Assembly (NCBI GenBank): GCA_023525975.1
Contig: CM042028.1
Location: 75,205,501-75,269,500 of the forward strand
DNA: 64,000 nt
DNA from: Smallanthus sonchifolius
Taxonomy: Eukaryota; Streptophyta; Magnoliopsida; Asterales; Asteraceae
Reading direction: 5' to 3'
Part shown: piece after piece, positions 1 through 11,735 of the stretch
How the letters are laid out: every line of letters begins with the position of its first letter
Numbering within the stretch: the stretch's first letter is position 1
The notes under the pieces: generated by a model
What the model was told of the DNA's origin: nothing
The model's database searches: none
What the model saw: only the letters and a program-made list of their open reading frames with translations
Program-made: the position numbers and the translations under genes

Positions 1-341
1 CATAAAAAATTATAATGCATTAAGTTACCACCATATAGTTGAATGAACGAAAGTGTGTTTTAAATGTTTTGATCAGGGTAATCGTTAGGTTTAGAAACAG
101 AAAAATAGGTAACATGTTCATATGTTCTTAGACAGTATAGTAGTCACGGGATAAGTAAACATCCTTCAGGGGGTCAAACTCCCCAAATGGTCCACGAATT
201 CAACCTCTAATGTTGCATATTGAAGAATGAAAAATGCAATGCTGGATACAACGACCTCTTTCATACTTTTATTACGGGTTATAGACTCAAAAAACCATTT
301 GAAACACCAACAAGCATTAACATGTAATATTCAACCTACCT
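1..341. other. AT-rich intergenic DNA
   Basis: No coding region, RNA gene or recognisable repeat boundary is visible here. It ends at the left target-site duplication of the foldback element that starts at 351. Confidence 0.5.
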
Positions 342-350
342 ATACTAATA

Positions 351-1117
351 GAATTTTTTTCTTAAATGGTGCTGTATAGCACTAGTAGTTTCACAATAGG
401 TGTTGGATTTGAAAAAGTAACACAAATGGTGTTTCCATACTTGCCAACCACGAATTGTGTGTTTCCATACTTGCCAACCACGAATTGTGGTGTTTACATA
501 GTTCCCAACCACGAATTGTTGGTTCCTTAGTTGAAAACATTGGTTCCTAACCACGAATTGTTGGAAACATAGGTTCCTAACCACGAATTGTTGGAAACAA
601 TGGTTGCCAACCACGAATTGGACAAATCCATGTTTCCTAGCCACGAATTGTCACAAACTTACGTTGATAAAACATTAATCAATAAAAAAAAACAAAAATT
701 AATACACAATTTTTGAGAGAATTCGTGGTTGGGAACATTGATTTGTCTTCAATTCATGGTTGCCAACGAAAGTTTGTGATAATTCGTGGTTAGGAAACAT
801 GGATTTGTCCAATTCGTGGTTGGCAACCATTGTTTCCAACAATTCGTGGTTAGGAACCCATGTTTCCAACAATTCGTGGTTAGGAACCACAATTCGTGAC
901 AATTCGTGGTTAGGAACCACAATTCGTGGTTGGGAACTATGTAAACACCACAATTCGTGGTTGGCAAGTATGGAAACACACAATTCGTGGTTGGCAAGTA
1001 TGGAAACACCATTTGTGTTACTTTTTCAAATCCAACACCTATTGTAAAACTACTAGTGCTATACAACACCATTTAAGAAAAAAATTCGCTATACAGCATC
1101 ATTTAAGAAAAAAATTC
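351..1117. mobile_element. Mutator-type foldback MITE with 9-bp target duplication
   Basis: The two halves are inverted copies of each other: about 350 bp of left arm, a short AT-rich loop near 680-715, and a right arm. The termini match (GAATTTTTTTCTTAAATG at the left; its complement with one change at the right). The element is flanked by the 9-bp direct repeat ATACTAATA at 342-350 and 1118-1126. A 9-bp duplication with long inverted arms is diagnostic of the Mutator (MULE) superfamily. The arms are built of roughly 30-bp tandem units containing AATTCGTGGTTNGGAAC. The right arm carries an extra copy of the terminus (1067-1087 and 1097-1117). The short reading frames here are translations of the repeats and are not genes. 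Confidence 0.85.
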
Positions 1118-1279
1118 ATACTAATATCATTAGTACATGATATGTATCAAAGAAACATATTTGAAGCTAATAACAAAACCACGAAATCAACTGCACAATT
1201 AACTTTTAATTAACTACTGTGTAAACCTTGTAACCACTTACTTTGGACCAGTGCATCCATTGTTGTCCACAATCCACCA

Positions 1280-1473
1280 TTAAGCTTTAGCACCACAAAC
1301 ATCTGAAATAACCACAATTAATTCATAGAAAATAGATAAAGCATACACTTTTAACCTACATTAAAAGATCAATTATTACCTTCTTGTACATTTGATACAG
1401 AATCATAGGGCACAACGATCTTATCAGTAGGTCTTTGGATCTTACTCCATTCAACATTTTGAGCTTCACCACT
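1280..1473 (-). other. possible two small 3' exons of an unidentified gene
   Basis: On the minus strand, 1473-1380 is open, follows an AG and ends in GAAG|GTAATA. It encodes a peptide beginning SGEAQNVEWSK and ending DSVSNVQE. A second piece, 1302-1280, follows TTTCAG, joins in phase and reaches a TAA after DVCGAKA. The acceptor of the first piece has a poor pyrimidine tract. I could not find a convincing start or upstream exons, although 1680-1990 is mildly coding-like. I do not recognise the product. It could be a decayed transposon gene or chance. Confidence 0.2.
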
Positions 1474-1587
1474 CTGTTACACAATTTGCATGAAAACAAA
1501 ACAGAAAATGAAACTCAGACCGTAGCAATCCAGCTCTTTCAACAATTCAATTTATAGTTTGACAAATAAGCAATACTTCAAATCAAA

Positions 1588-1611
1588 ATATATATATATA
1601 TATATATATAT
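1588..1611. repeat. (TA)n microsatellite
   Basis: An uninterrupted TA run of about 12 units. Confidence 0.9.
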
Positions 1612-4295
1612 CAACTAACAAAACCTATTACTTGAGTTTCTAAGCAGCATATGACTTTAAAATGTAAAGAAACAATCACCTGGTTTTGCGGCGACAGGGA
1701 GATTGTCGGAAGGCCGGTAGATGGAGTGGTCTGAGAAAACGAAGGATAAATCTTTGAAAATATTGCATATATTAGTAGAGATTCACACCAGTGGATGAGT
1801 TTAAAAGGTAGATAAACAAATACATTGGTTTGAGGTGGCGGATGAAGACTGAACAATCGATAGATGAAGTGGTCGGAGATGACAAAGGCTGAAAAGATGA
1901 AACAGGCTGGTATATTGAACAGAAATCAATAAAAGATGAAGATGATAAGGAACGACTGGAAGAGGAGAATACAATGGAAGCATTTGAAATTAGGGTTTAA
2001 GAGGGGTGTTTTAACCAGGTCATAAAAATAAAATATGGGTCGGAGCAATAAGGTCCGCGTGTTTAGTAATTGGTGGTGTCATTTTGGCGGGAAAATCAGC
2101 AAGGAGAATGGCTGAGCAACAGACACGTGTCCAAAATTATTTTGTTTTATTAAGTAGTATAGATGAAGTTGAAGATAAGAGACCTTTAATTTCAACTAAC
2201 ATCTTTCTCTTTTTGTCATCAAGTCAAATCTGCTCTTAGTGTTTCAACTCTAAGATAAAAGCAAATATCGGTTTTTGACTTATTAAAACGGATCAAGTTT
2301 TGTGTGAGAGAATAGTTACAAAAGATTCACGGTCCAATCGTGTCTAAGTGAATCTCTCGTTCACTCGTATTTAGGAAACATCCATTCTAACATTTTAACT
2401 CACTTGTGCACTTAATAAAAAGAAGAAAAAAGAACATTGAATATATGATCTTTTCTGAAGTGATTCTTTGCTAGCACATTAAAATCAAGATTTCAAGATC
2501 ACTGGAAGAGAAAAAGCAAACTATGTAGGTTTTATAGCATTGAGTTTCTTATATATCTTTTGAATCGTGTACGAATCACTTTCATATTAAAGTAATTTTG
2601 ATGATACTCTAAACTTTTTAATTGAACACAACAAAGGAAGACAATAACAAGTATGAAGTTTTTACTGTGAAAAACTTGTACCATATTTTGTATGTGAGTT
2701 TGTTATGTAAAACAGTCCAAGAATCGTCCTTTTATAGTTGAATAACCAACATAAGGATTTGTTGAAACTTCGTAAATTTTCATGAAAGCGCGTGATAGTT
2801 GGCTGTTATAACCGTTGACGGTTATTTAGTTACATCAATAACAACCTTGTCAGCAGGAAAACCCTCAACATAAACTTCATCAATAGTAACACAGTTATCG
2901 CTAATGATTGGCACCGTTTGCAATAACTAGTTACTGTTGACCGCCAAGTTACAACTGATGCACAATTGCTGCTAATACCTAGTTGCAACTGACGAGTTTT
3001 TGTTGAACCTACTTGCTACTAATGAACCAAGTTGTTGTTGATCTTAGTTATAATTGATGATCAGTAGCAAATTACTGATAATCAATTCTTACTATGAAAG
3101 GTTACGACCCTTTGAACACCCGTCTTTTGAAAACTGCAATCCTTAATAGATGCGATTAATCTGAAGCAGTGGTTTTACGGAATCAACCAAATTCTATGTT
3201 TCTTTTGACTATTTTACTTAAAACTCAATAAAAAAATACTAATAAATTACCACATGTTTTTATATTTTACAATGTCTAGTGATAACTAGTCAATATGTAT
3301 GTACTATGTAGCATAGTGGGTTTAAAAGGTTGTATGACTCAGGACATGGCCCAAAATCCTGACCCATGCATCTTTTCTTATTTTAAACTCTTGCATTACT
3401 TGTTGTTTCTTTTGTCTTTATACATTGATGGAATCATATATTCCCAAGTGTTTTGAGCATAAATGGTTAGACATGCTTTTATGTGAAAACTAAAATAAAA
3501 ACATAAATAAATTAACCGGTTTAGTTGTGAAGTTGTTAGGTTTGGTTTAAAAAATTTTCTAAGCCAATCTATCCGGTTTGATTGTAAAATTACGTTTTCC
3601 ACGAGTTCATAATTGTGTAAAGTTATCCCAATAATAAATAGGGGTAACTTTGTAGAATAGTAACCACGTTTAAAAAGTGTTTCAATTAGGTCACTCAATA
3701 CGCATTTTGCACGGTATACACCCTCGGGTATACTATGGTGAGTTGCCTAATTGAAACACTTTTAAAACTTGTTTACTTTTCTGTGGTGTTTTCCTAATAA
3801 ATATAACCAATTTGTACTTTATGTGACATTTCCTAATGATAAAGAAAGGAGGTAACACATTTATGGAAAATTAAAAATCAATTCAATAAAACTTTAATTT
3901 TAATCATGTTAACTTGTGCTTTCTAAAACCAAAATAAAATGTAAGTACTAAATGCTTAAACTAAATAAAACATTACTTATTTTTAATCACGTTAAAATGT
4001 GTTTTCTAAAATTAAAATGACTTTAGAATAACAAAATAACTTTTAGTGACTTTAATAGAACATTTAAAAAGCTTACATGAACTTTAATAGTTAGATAATT
4101 ATGTATTTTAGTTTACAAGTATTGTGAGACTGAACGTAGTCGATTAACATCGAGCTCCACATCATCTTTGGAGAGTGCCAAACACCAGAAAAACATCGTC
4201 AAAACGTGGCGCCCAAACCTTTAACAGGTGTGAGGGCTTGTTGAAGGAGAGGGTTTTATATCTTTTTAGCCAATCACTTTTTTAGTTAAACCACT
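1612..4295. other. intergenic DNA without a supported gene
   Basis: The region is AT-rich. Bases 2800-3080 contain degenerate repeats of words such as GTTGCAACTGATGA. An inverted repeat sits at 3670-3768. A 100-codon open frame at 3396-3698 (minus) overlaps that repeat, has no recognisable domain and is not called a gene. Confidence 0.5.
3670..3768. repeat. short inverted repeat
   Basis: The arms AAAAGTGTTTCAATTAGG (left, from about 3673) and its complement (right, ending about 3765) face each other across about 35 bp. This may be a decayed MITE. No target duplication was found. Confidence 0.6.
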
Positions 4296-4303
4296 ACACT
4301 CTT

Positions 4304-4524
4304 CAGGGGCGGATACATGAATTTTTTCCAAGGGGTTCACTGTTTTTAGATGCCCCAATTTCATAGGGCCTAAACCACTACGCTTACTGTGAAACCTTGT
4401 AAGGGGGTTCACCGTAGGGTATTTTAGGGGGTTCACCCCAGTTTTTTTACCTACCGTTACACTAAAATTTCAAAACTCGGGGGGTTCCTGTGCACCCCCC
4501 CCGGCTTCACTAGGTCCGCCCCTG
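4304..4524. mobile_element. hAT-type MITE with 8-bp target duplication
   Basis: The termini CAGGGGCGGA and TCCGCCCCTG are inverted. The element is flanked by the perfect 8-bp repeat ACACTCTT at 4296-4303 and 4525-4532. CAG-start termini plus an 8-bp duplication fit the hAT superfamily. At 221 bp it has no coding capacity. A relative lies at 17083-17298. Confidence 0.85.
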
Positions 4525-4532
4525 ACACTCTT

Positions 4533-4978
4533 GTCGGAGTTTAGTTAGTTTAAAGTCTCACTGTCTAATTAAGTGTCATTAACTTTTTCACTTTTTAGTT
4601 AAACCGTTACACTTAGTCTAAAAAACTAATATAACTATAAATTGTTTAATTTGCTCCGAATAACATGTTCAACGATACAGACAGCAAAGTGAATAAAGTA
4701 ACCTGATTGGTTGGCTAAGAGAGGTCCAACAAGGCCAAATATGGTATAAATGGAGGGTTATTTTGTGTAATTAACTGAAATGCAGGGGCATATTTATGAA
4801 AGTGGTGTAAAGTAAGTGGCGAAACTGTTGATAAATGAGCCTCGTGAAGAGCAGTAGGGAACGAGTTGAAAGCGAGGGAATAGGGCCCACCAGTCTGGAC
4901 GGTGTAGCTCTATGTTCAATAAAACCGTGACTTCTTTTACTTTTTTTTCTCCCAAAATTATTGATAAATATCTTTAAA
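4533..4978. other. intergenic DNA
   Basis: No gene or clear element is visible. It runs from the hAT MITE to the target duplication of the SINE at 4995. Confidence 0.4.
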
Positions 4979-4994
4979 ACTTAATAAAAAACTA

Positions 4995-5159
4995 CGTTTA
5001 GCCCACTGGCAAAGGTATATATCCAAGATCTCACTAAAATGGGAAGGTTTTGGGTTTAAGTCTCACTTGTAGGGGTTTTCTCAACTATGGTAGGTTTCCT
5101 CCTGAGTAAGGTGGAGATGATCGGGTGGGTCAGTAATCCAAATTGCCGTTAAAAAAAAA
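4995..5159 (+). mobile_element. tRNA-derived SINE (forward), tail-to-tail with the next SINE
   Basis: The head resembles a pol III promoter: A box near TTTAGCCCACTGGCAAAGG and B box near GGGTTTAAGTCTCAC. The 3' end is TTGCCGTT followed by an A run. It is flanked by a 16-bp duplication with one mismatch, ACTTAATAAAAAACTA (4979-4994) and ACTTAGTAAAAAACTA (5160-5175). The body shares long stretches, such as GGTGGAGATGATCGG, with the SINE at 34865-35046. Confidence 0.8.
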
Positions 5160-5176
5160 ACTTAGTAAAAAACTAA

Positions 5177-5392
5177 TTTTTTTAACAGTAAAGACTCGGA
5201 CATCCGGGATCATCCTTCCGTCTGAAAAATAGAAGCGTGATGACCCGGCCCCACATCACCCAGGAGGAAACCCACAACTGAAAAAAAAACCACTGGCTCA
5301 ACCTAAAACATTTTTGTCCCAAACGAGACTTGAACCCAAGACTTTCGAAAGTCATGGGTCTACCACTCAACCAGAAGACTCAGTGGTAGTAG
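5177..5392 (-). mobile_element. tRNA-derived SINE (reverse)
   Basis: Read on the minus strand it has an A box around GTTGAGTGGTAGACCC, a B box around GGGTTCAAGTCTCG, the family segment GGGTTTCCTCCTGGG and a 3' tail of A residues. The duplication AAAAACTAA occurs at 5168-5176 and 5393-5401. The target word is that of the neighbouring forward SINE, so it inserted in or beside the older duplication. Confidence 0.75.
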
Positions 5393-5401
5393 AAAAACTA
5401 A

Positions 5402-6224
5402 ATAACTGAAATAATTGAAAAACATAAAAAAATAAATAAATCAATGATACAGTTATGATTCTTTTTATACCCGGTTTTATAGTTTGGTTATGGTTATATC
5501 ATCTATGTGTGGATAATTGTCTGAATTAACCTAATCGATATAAAAACCAACCTTTATATTTTTTTATAAATACAATGTTATTCGTCGGTAAAGTTTCATC
5601 GTACTTTGTATAAATAACACATTAGTCGTCACTTGTTTCCCTTTATAAAGTAAAAGAGCTGCTGACATTTTATTTGATCCAATATATAATTGGATTCATT
5701 AAATGAAATTAGCTTGAATCTATTCACGCCCAAATTAAGCTAACAATCAACCAAACCATCTTTTCCTATAACTAAATTAACATAATCGTTTATAACTAAA
5801 ACTGATCAATTGTAAAAATTTAAAAACTAAAACATCAATTATAAGTTGGTTTTAGCTCAGGAACCAAACCATAGGAAGACGAGGACGATACAGATGATCG
5901 TTGGTATTACCATGACCCATGGGAAGACGAGCGGGATACGGATTTGAAGTACTCATTTGATTCAATGTTTTAGTTATCTTTTAATTATGTTTTGGTTTTG
6001 CTTGGTGGCTTTAATCCACCGGTGTCACTCCGTTCTCCCTTACATGTATGCAACCGTTTCTTTTATTAATGTAATTCACTATTCTGGAATTGCAAGTCAC
6101 CGTTAATTGTCCCCCTCTTATTACTTAAATTGAGTTGCAACACCTTCTTTACATCTACGCAACACATTCTTACAATTATGTATTACCATGTTACATGTAT
6201 GTAACCCCTTCTTACATTAATATA
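5402..6224. other. intergenic DNA without a supported gene
   Basis: AT-rich DNA with no domain-bearing frame and no clear repeat boundary. Confidence 0.4.
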
Positions 6225-6619
6225 CTAGGTTAGAATCCCGTGTATTACACGTGTTGAATAAATATAATGTTATATACTTAGTAATAAAAAAGTTATTTTC
6301 TTTAAAAACCCGTGTAGTGTTGAATAAAAAATAATGTAATCTGTTAACACATACACTCGTCAAAATATGTCTTAAAAATATATATTTTGACGTTATGGTT
6401 ATAAATTATGTTAAGTTAAAATTTTAAAACATTTTTTTCAACTGAGTATTAATTTTTTTTAATGTAATTAATAAATGTTAAATTAGATTTATATTAAATA
6501 CTTAAATATATATTCTTTTAATATAACTATTTAATATGTGAGAGAGTCGAAAAAATTATACTAAGAATGCACCAGAAATTAACATGTGTCTAAAAAAAAC
6601 CTTTATTTATTAGTATAGA
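6225..6619 (-). mobile_element. non-autonomous Helitron
   Basis: On the minus strand it begins TCTATACTAATAAATAAAGG and ends with the hairpin CGTGTAATACACGG followed by ATTCTAACCTAG. It sits exactly between a host A and T. TC at the 5' end, a hairpin about 10 bp before a CTAG 3' end, no terminal inverted repeats and an A^T target are the Helitron signature. There is no Rep/helicase coding, so it was mobilised in trans. The same termini occur at 8658-9010. Confidence 0.85.
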
Positions 6620-6716
6620 TTACCCTTGTTTCTAGATGTGTTTAAACTGTATACATAAATTTGTATGCAAAGTCAATGTATTTGAAATGTATATAAAGTG
6701 ATCTTACGTTAAATAA

Positions 6717-6739
6717 ATATATATATATATATATATATA
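6717..6739. repeat. (TA)n microsatellite
   Basis: A pure TA run of about 11 units. Confidence 0.85.
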
Positions 6740-8657
6740 ATATTACATTATAGTTGTATTCTATTCACGTTCACACTGCAATTCACAGATAATTTTGTGT
6801 ATTTGTTTTGATAAAAATTGATGACATGGTATATGGTTACATATATAGCAAGACTATATGTAATTGTGGGTTTAACAATGATATGACTGTTTCTTACATT
6901 GACGTAATAATAAACATTAAAAAAATTAAATATATATCAAGTCTATACTCGAATTAAAACTATAAAAACGTTTTATTTAATGGTGTAATTTTTATGAAAA
7001 AATGGCAATGTATAAAAAGGTAAGAAGATTTGAAAAGAAGGGGAGTTTTAAAAAAAAATGGGTAAGTTTTTGAAAAAAAAATGGAGGAAATAATTACAGT
7101 GATGTAATTACGGACGTCTGGAAAAAAATTATAAAATCTGAATGTTACATATGACCGCCATCATGTGGTTACTCATCATACCCCCCCCCCCCCTCTCACC
7201 TTTTACCGTCACCACTCATACCCCTTTTAGTTCCGCCGAGAGGTGGAACCAGAAGAGGGTCAAGAGAGTCTATCGACTCTCCAGTCATCAGAATTTGTCA
7301 AGTTTTTATACATAAAAGTAGAACTTAAAAAAAAATCAATTGAACATAGAAGAGAAACTTATGATGATCTTCCGACTAAAATGTTCTGGTTCCGCCGATA
7401 ATAATAAATGTTTAAATACCTTTTTAACTGGTTTCATCAATTTGATATACATGTTTCATTTTTAGCCTTTTTCTGTTTTTAACCACTCAATATAAAATAT
7501 GTTTTAAATCAATCAAATTTTAAATAATAAGTAATAATACACCTCAATTAAAATTGTTCATGTTTACACTAGTAAAGCTAAAAAAAACATTCATAATGAT
7601 TTGTTTAGAAACTACAAAATTACATAGGACCGATTATCTTTTAACATTCCAATGTGTACTTCTTGTCATGTCCAATGGGATTTATTAATGCAAGAAAATT
7701 GGTGGTGGGAGCTGAGATTGTTTTAATTGTTTTCACAAGCCATCTTCAAAAACTTTAAAGCCTCCCTCACATGAATATATACTTCCCATTTAATAAAATT
7801 TAGAGATATTAAAACAAACAACATAAATTAATAGTTGCAAAGCATTTAACATTTTTAAATAACATAGCTTTATAATAATAAAATTCTTATATCATATAAC
7901 ATAAAAATTGTCCGGCTAGTATTATATTTTAGTGTTTATATTACATGTGATCAATCTTTCTAAAGACTAAAATATATATTAATGAAAATCTACACTTTTT
8001 AATGATAAACATATTAATAAATTTTTAGAAGATACAAATTACAAGCACACTTAAAAACATACCTTAAAACAAAAACAATCATACTTGAAAGGAAAAATAT
8101 CTTAAAAACTACAACACCCCAATCTCTAACAGAACACTCAAATTTACCACATCTGATAACTTGTAGAGGCGTCACGAATAGAATATCACGATCCATTGCG
8201 TAGTTGTCATGATTAGTTTTTTTTTTTGCCGTTTTAACATCTACACAAGATTTTTTTCATATATCTCAAATCTCTCACAACGATTAATGTACAACACCTT
8301 TTGATTTCTTGTTGGATAGTGTTCTAAAGCTTTGATCTAACACCTTCCAAGCCATATTCTATTAGATCATCAACCTTAATCATGTTGCAAATAGATTGCT
8401 TCTTTTGCATAATGTAACATCCACAATTTTCAAATCATATTTAGAAGGATATTTAATTCAAGAACTAAATTATAGTGATTCAGAAATGAACACCCTTCAA
8501 GTTGGCATAGCATAATGAATTTAGATGTAGAAATATTAACTTGAAACAATATACTCACCAAAAGTTTTGCACAAAATAACATATTTGGTTCAGGGTTACA
8601 AATGATATCATCAAACATTGGATAAGAAAACTCGTAATTTTAATACTATAAACTAAA
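6740..8657. other. AT-rich intergenic DNA
   Basis: No gene is supported. A 13-base C run lies at 7181-7193. Short frames at 8014-8196 and 8430-8618 (minus) have no domain and lie in AT-rich sequence. Confidence 0.45.
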
Positions 8658-9010
8658 TCTATACTAATAAATAAAGGTTTAAGGTGACACTTGTCACCTC
8701 CTCATGCCTCCTCACATTGATTTTTCCGTCTCTCTCTCCTAATAAATGAGCATCTATCTTATTAAATAATAATGATGTTATAAATATATTATTAAAAAAA
8801 ATACCAATTATATTAAATAAGAATATATAATAGGAAATCAAAATATAACTAAGTAAAGAAAAATACTAATTTGTTATATACACACACATTTCCACTTGAT
8901 ATATCTCGAGACGATAATAATAGTCTGACAAGTTAGGACGTATTTAAAAATTTATAAGTTTTATCTTTTTTAATATATAATCTCGTGTAATACACGGGAT
9001 TCTAACCTAG
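8658..9010 (+). mobile_element. non-autonomous Helitron
   Basis: It begins TCTATACTAATAAATAAAGG and ends with the hairpin CGTGTAATACACGGG, then ATTCTAACCTAG, with a host A before and T after. The first 20 bases match the start of the Helitron at 6225-6619, and the terminal hairpin and last bases are nearly the same. At 353 bp it codes for nothing. Confidence 0.85.
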
Positions 9011-9662
9011 TCAATGATATATAAACGCTTGAATTTGAAATCTCAACATTTTCTTTCATGTTTTGATCAATTGAAAGCACACATCATTCCGGTGAATACG
9101 TGGGTTTAAAAAGTTAAATTAGTAAGATATTGTTATATAAGTAATACTATGTAGAAATTTGTGTTTTATACGGGTTGAATAAATGAAATATTAAATAGTT
9201 AGTAATAAAGATTTGAAAATTATAAAAGAAATATTAAATACTAATGAAGATTTAAGAATTAATAAAGAAAATATTATATAGTTAGTAATTAAGAAAAAAA
9301 ATAATTTTAGGCTCATAAAATCATGACACGTAACTAATTAAATTTAGTTATAGATTTTAAAGAATATGAAGTCATAACTCATATTCCCTAAAATATAATT
9401 GCTTAAAAATACACCATTATCATATTAGTTTAACAAAATAAACTATTATAAGTACAATATTATCTAGATTAGAAATTAGCCCGCTTAACTTTATAATGAT
9501 TAGCACATGAAAGTTAATTTAATCTTAAAATTCTTGCGTTCATTATCAACACCTTTTCTAGGTCTCATGCAAGAGGCTGAATATATTTTGAAAAATAAGA
9601 CAAAAGAAATATAATATTTAAATTAAATAGTTAAATATTATTAACAAATCAAATCAAAACAA

Positions 9663-9760
9663 CTAGTTGGTTTAACCCGCGCTCCGCAGCAGGTGTCGGG
9701 TCGATCGCTAATAAAATCTAAATGGAAACGTAATAATAGGTTTGGTTCGTCACAGTACCA
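9663..9760 (-). mobile_element. probable Helitron 3' end of another family
   Basis: On the minus strand the GC-rich stem region GCTGCGGAGCGC is followed about 12 bp later by CTAG and a host T. That is the layout of a Helitron 3' terminus. The 5' end was not found, so the extent to the right is unknown. Confidence 0.4.
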
Positions 9761-10245
9761 CAACGGTTACGACACTCGTTATAGGCTATGATACTAAAAA
9801 AGCCGATTCTGAAAATAAACCCGTTTTTAAAAAATATATATATATTGAAACGTAGATTAAAAAAAACTAAAAACAGCCGTCAGCTCTGTTTTATAAAATA
9901 GGTTAACATACGAAAGTTATTAAAGAAAAAACGAAATTATTAAAAAATTAACCGAGTTAAAAGTGTATATTATATATATTATAAAAGTAAAAATAAAAAA
10001 TAAAATAAAAACAAAAAGCAAGACGTTACAAAAATTCAATGAGATTGTTCAACCAGCCTTTCCTTTAATATGTAATATAATTAAATTTATTTTACTCGTC
10101 AATAAACAAATAAAGTTCTTTAAGAAAATTACAAAAATCAATAATGAATAATTACCGATGTGTTTTTTAATAGTTTTGGATAGAAGGGAGTAATAAAAGA
10201 TCTAAAGAGACGATGATGCGTTACTTGTACGTTGTGCACTAAAAG
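9761..10245. other. upstream region of the NEK gene
   Basis: AT-rich, with no coding support. It presumably contains the promoter of the NEK gene. No core element could be placed with confidence. Confidence 0.35.
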
Positions 10246-11735
10246 TTGTACTTTACATATACGACAGAGAGTAGCAAGCAGACACATAGCCTGCTATGCT
10301 CCCTCTACCCCTACCCCACCCTCACCTCGACCCCTACCCCCACTCCCACTCTTCTCTCTCCATTGAAACCTCTCGTCAATAGTCTTTCCGTGCAAAATGT
10401 CAGGCTTCAGATTTCACTTTCTCCATCTCCGATGCAAATAATCTTCATCGTCACTGTTCTTCTCTGCTCTGCTTCAGCTTCCTCTCACAAATTCAGCTTC
10501 TCAGGGCTAAATGCTTTAATCAGGCTCCAATCTCTCACTTCAATTCAGTCGCTGTAACAGGTTAAGCATTTGAAGCTGCTTTTCGGTACGATTTACGATG
10601 CATTTTTACTGTTTTCCGGTACGATTTACGATGCATTTGGAGTTGATTTTCTGATTCGTGTTTTGTGATTTCAGTTGTTTCTGGAGCGGCATCTCTGCTC
10701 GATTATTTTCTCCAGGTCGTGTGTGCTATCATCTCGCATTTGTTGTTGTGAGTTTTAACTTCAGTCGAGCTTAATTTTGCTTCGATGTGTTCTGGTTTGA
10801 TGTTATATGATATTATTTGTGTAATTTGCTTTGGATCTCTCCTTGTTAGATTTAAATGTAGCATCTCGTTGTGTGATTCATTCATTCAGTCGCTGTTCTG
10901 GTATAATAGTCTGCAAATGTGGATACATTGTGGCTTATATCATAAGGAGGAACTGTGTATGAATTATTGCTATCTTATCCTTAATTACTCGGTCTTCACA
11001 TCTTGATCGTTGTAAATGGTGGTTGAGAGGTACATTATGGCATTAGGTTAGAATTCCAGTGGAAGTATATATTGTCACACTGTCATAAGTGCTTAGTTTG
11101 TTTATTATGATTTTTGTAGATAGTAGGTGAAGGGAGACATTGTTTCTGTAGGTTAGTACTTGGTAATACTTAATATTGTCTTAGTTAGGTACTTGATCTT
11201 GATGATTAACTGCTGATGCAGTATATGAAATGTTGAATGTGTTCTTGTTACTTTTTCTTAGGGACTTAGATTTACATTTTTGTGTTTGAAGATTCTGATG
11301 AGGGGACACTGTTCTTGCAGGTTACTAACACTCAGTTTCATGCTTTTTCGTTTATTTAGTTTTTGCATTGTGATCATTATAATGTGTTTTAAGATGTATA
11401 ATGTTGTCTTCGTTCTGTATTTGTATTGAATTTTAGTTAAGTGGCATTCCGCATGTTTAGTAGCGCCCTAGTATTAGAATATCTTCTATTTCTACTTTTT
11501 GTGTGTGGGTTGTTTCTTCTCCTTTCTGATCTCTTGAACTTATATCTCAAGAAAAATCGGCTTAATCTGCAACTATACTTGTATTAAGTGGCTTATGGTA
11601 ATGTGTTTTATACCTTTCTTTGATGAGATTTTGTTTTAGTATCTTAATATTTTATGCTTACAAGGTGCCATTTATTGGATATATAACAGAGAGAAGAATC
11701 TTGTAGTTCCACAAGTCTAATGCATTGCTAGCTAC
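10246..11735 (+). other. predicted 5' leader of the NEK gene, with a leader intron
   Basis: Bases 10270-10560 switch to a pyrimidine-rich, CT/CCCC-containing composition typical of plant 5' untranslated exons, and end at AACAG|GTTAAG (10560/10561). The following 1.1 kb is T-rich and intron-like. A second leader exon would then begin near 11690-11720, just before the ATG at 11736. The transcription start and acceptor are inferred. Confidence 0.45.
10432..10557 (+). promoter_or_regulatory. possible upstream ORF in the NEK leader
   Basis: An ATG at 10432 opens a 41-codon frame (start MQIIFIVTVLLCSAS) that stops at 10555-10557, just before the predicted leader-intron donor. A shorter 14-codon ATG frame begins at 10396. 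If the transcript starts upstream of these ATGs they could reduce translation of the kinase. The hydrophobic start resembles a signal peptide but may be coincidence. Confidence 0.3.

Noticed and set aside
345..1213. Several overlapping frames of 90-107 codons on both strands
   Set aside because: They are translations of the tandem words in the foldback element (NHEL, NSWLG repeats) and appear on both strands.
3396..3698. 100-codon minus-strand frame
   Set aside because: No domain, no splice context, and it runs into an inverted repeat.
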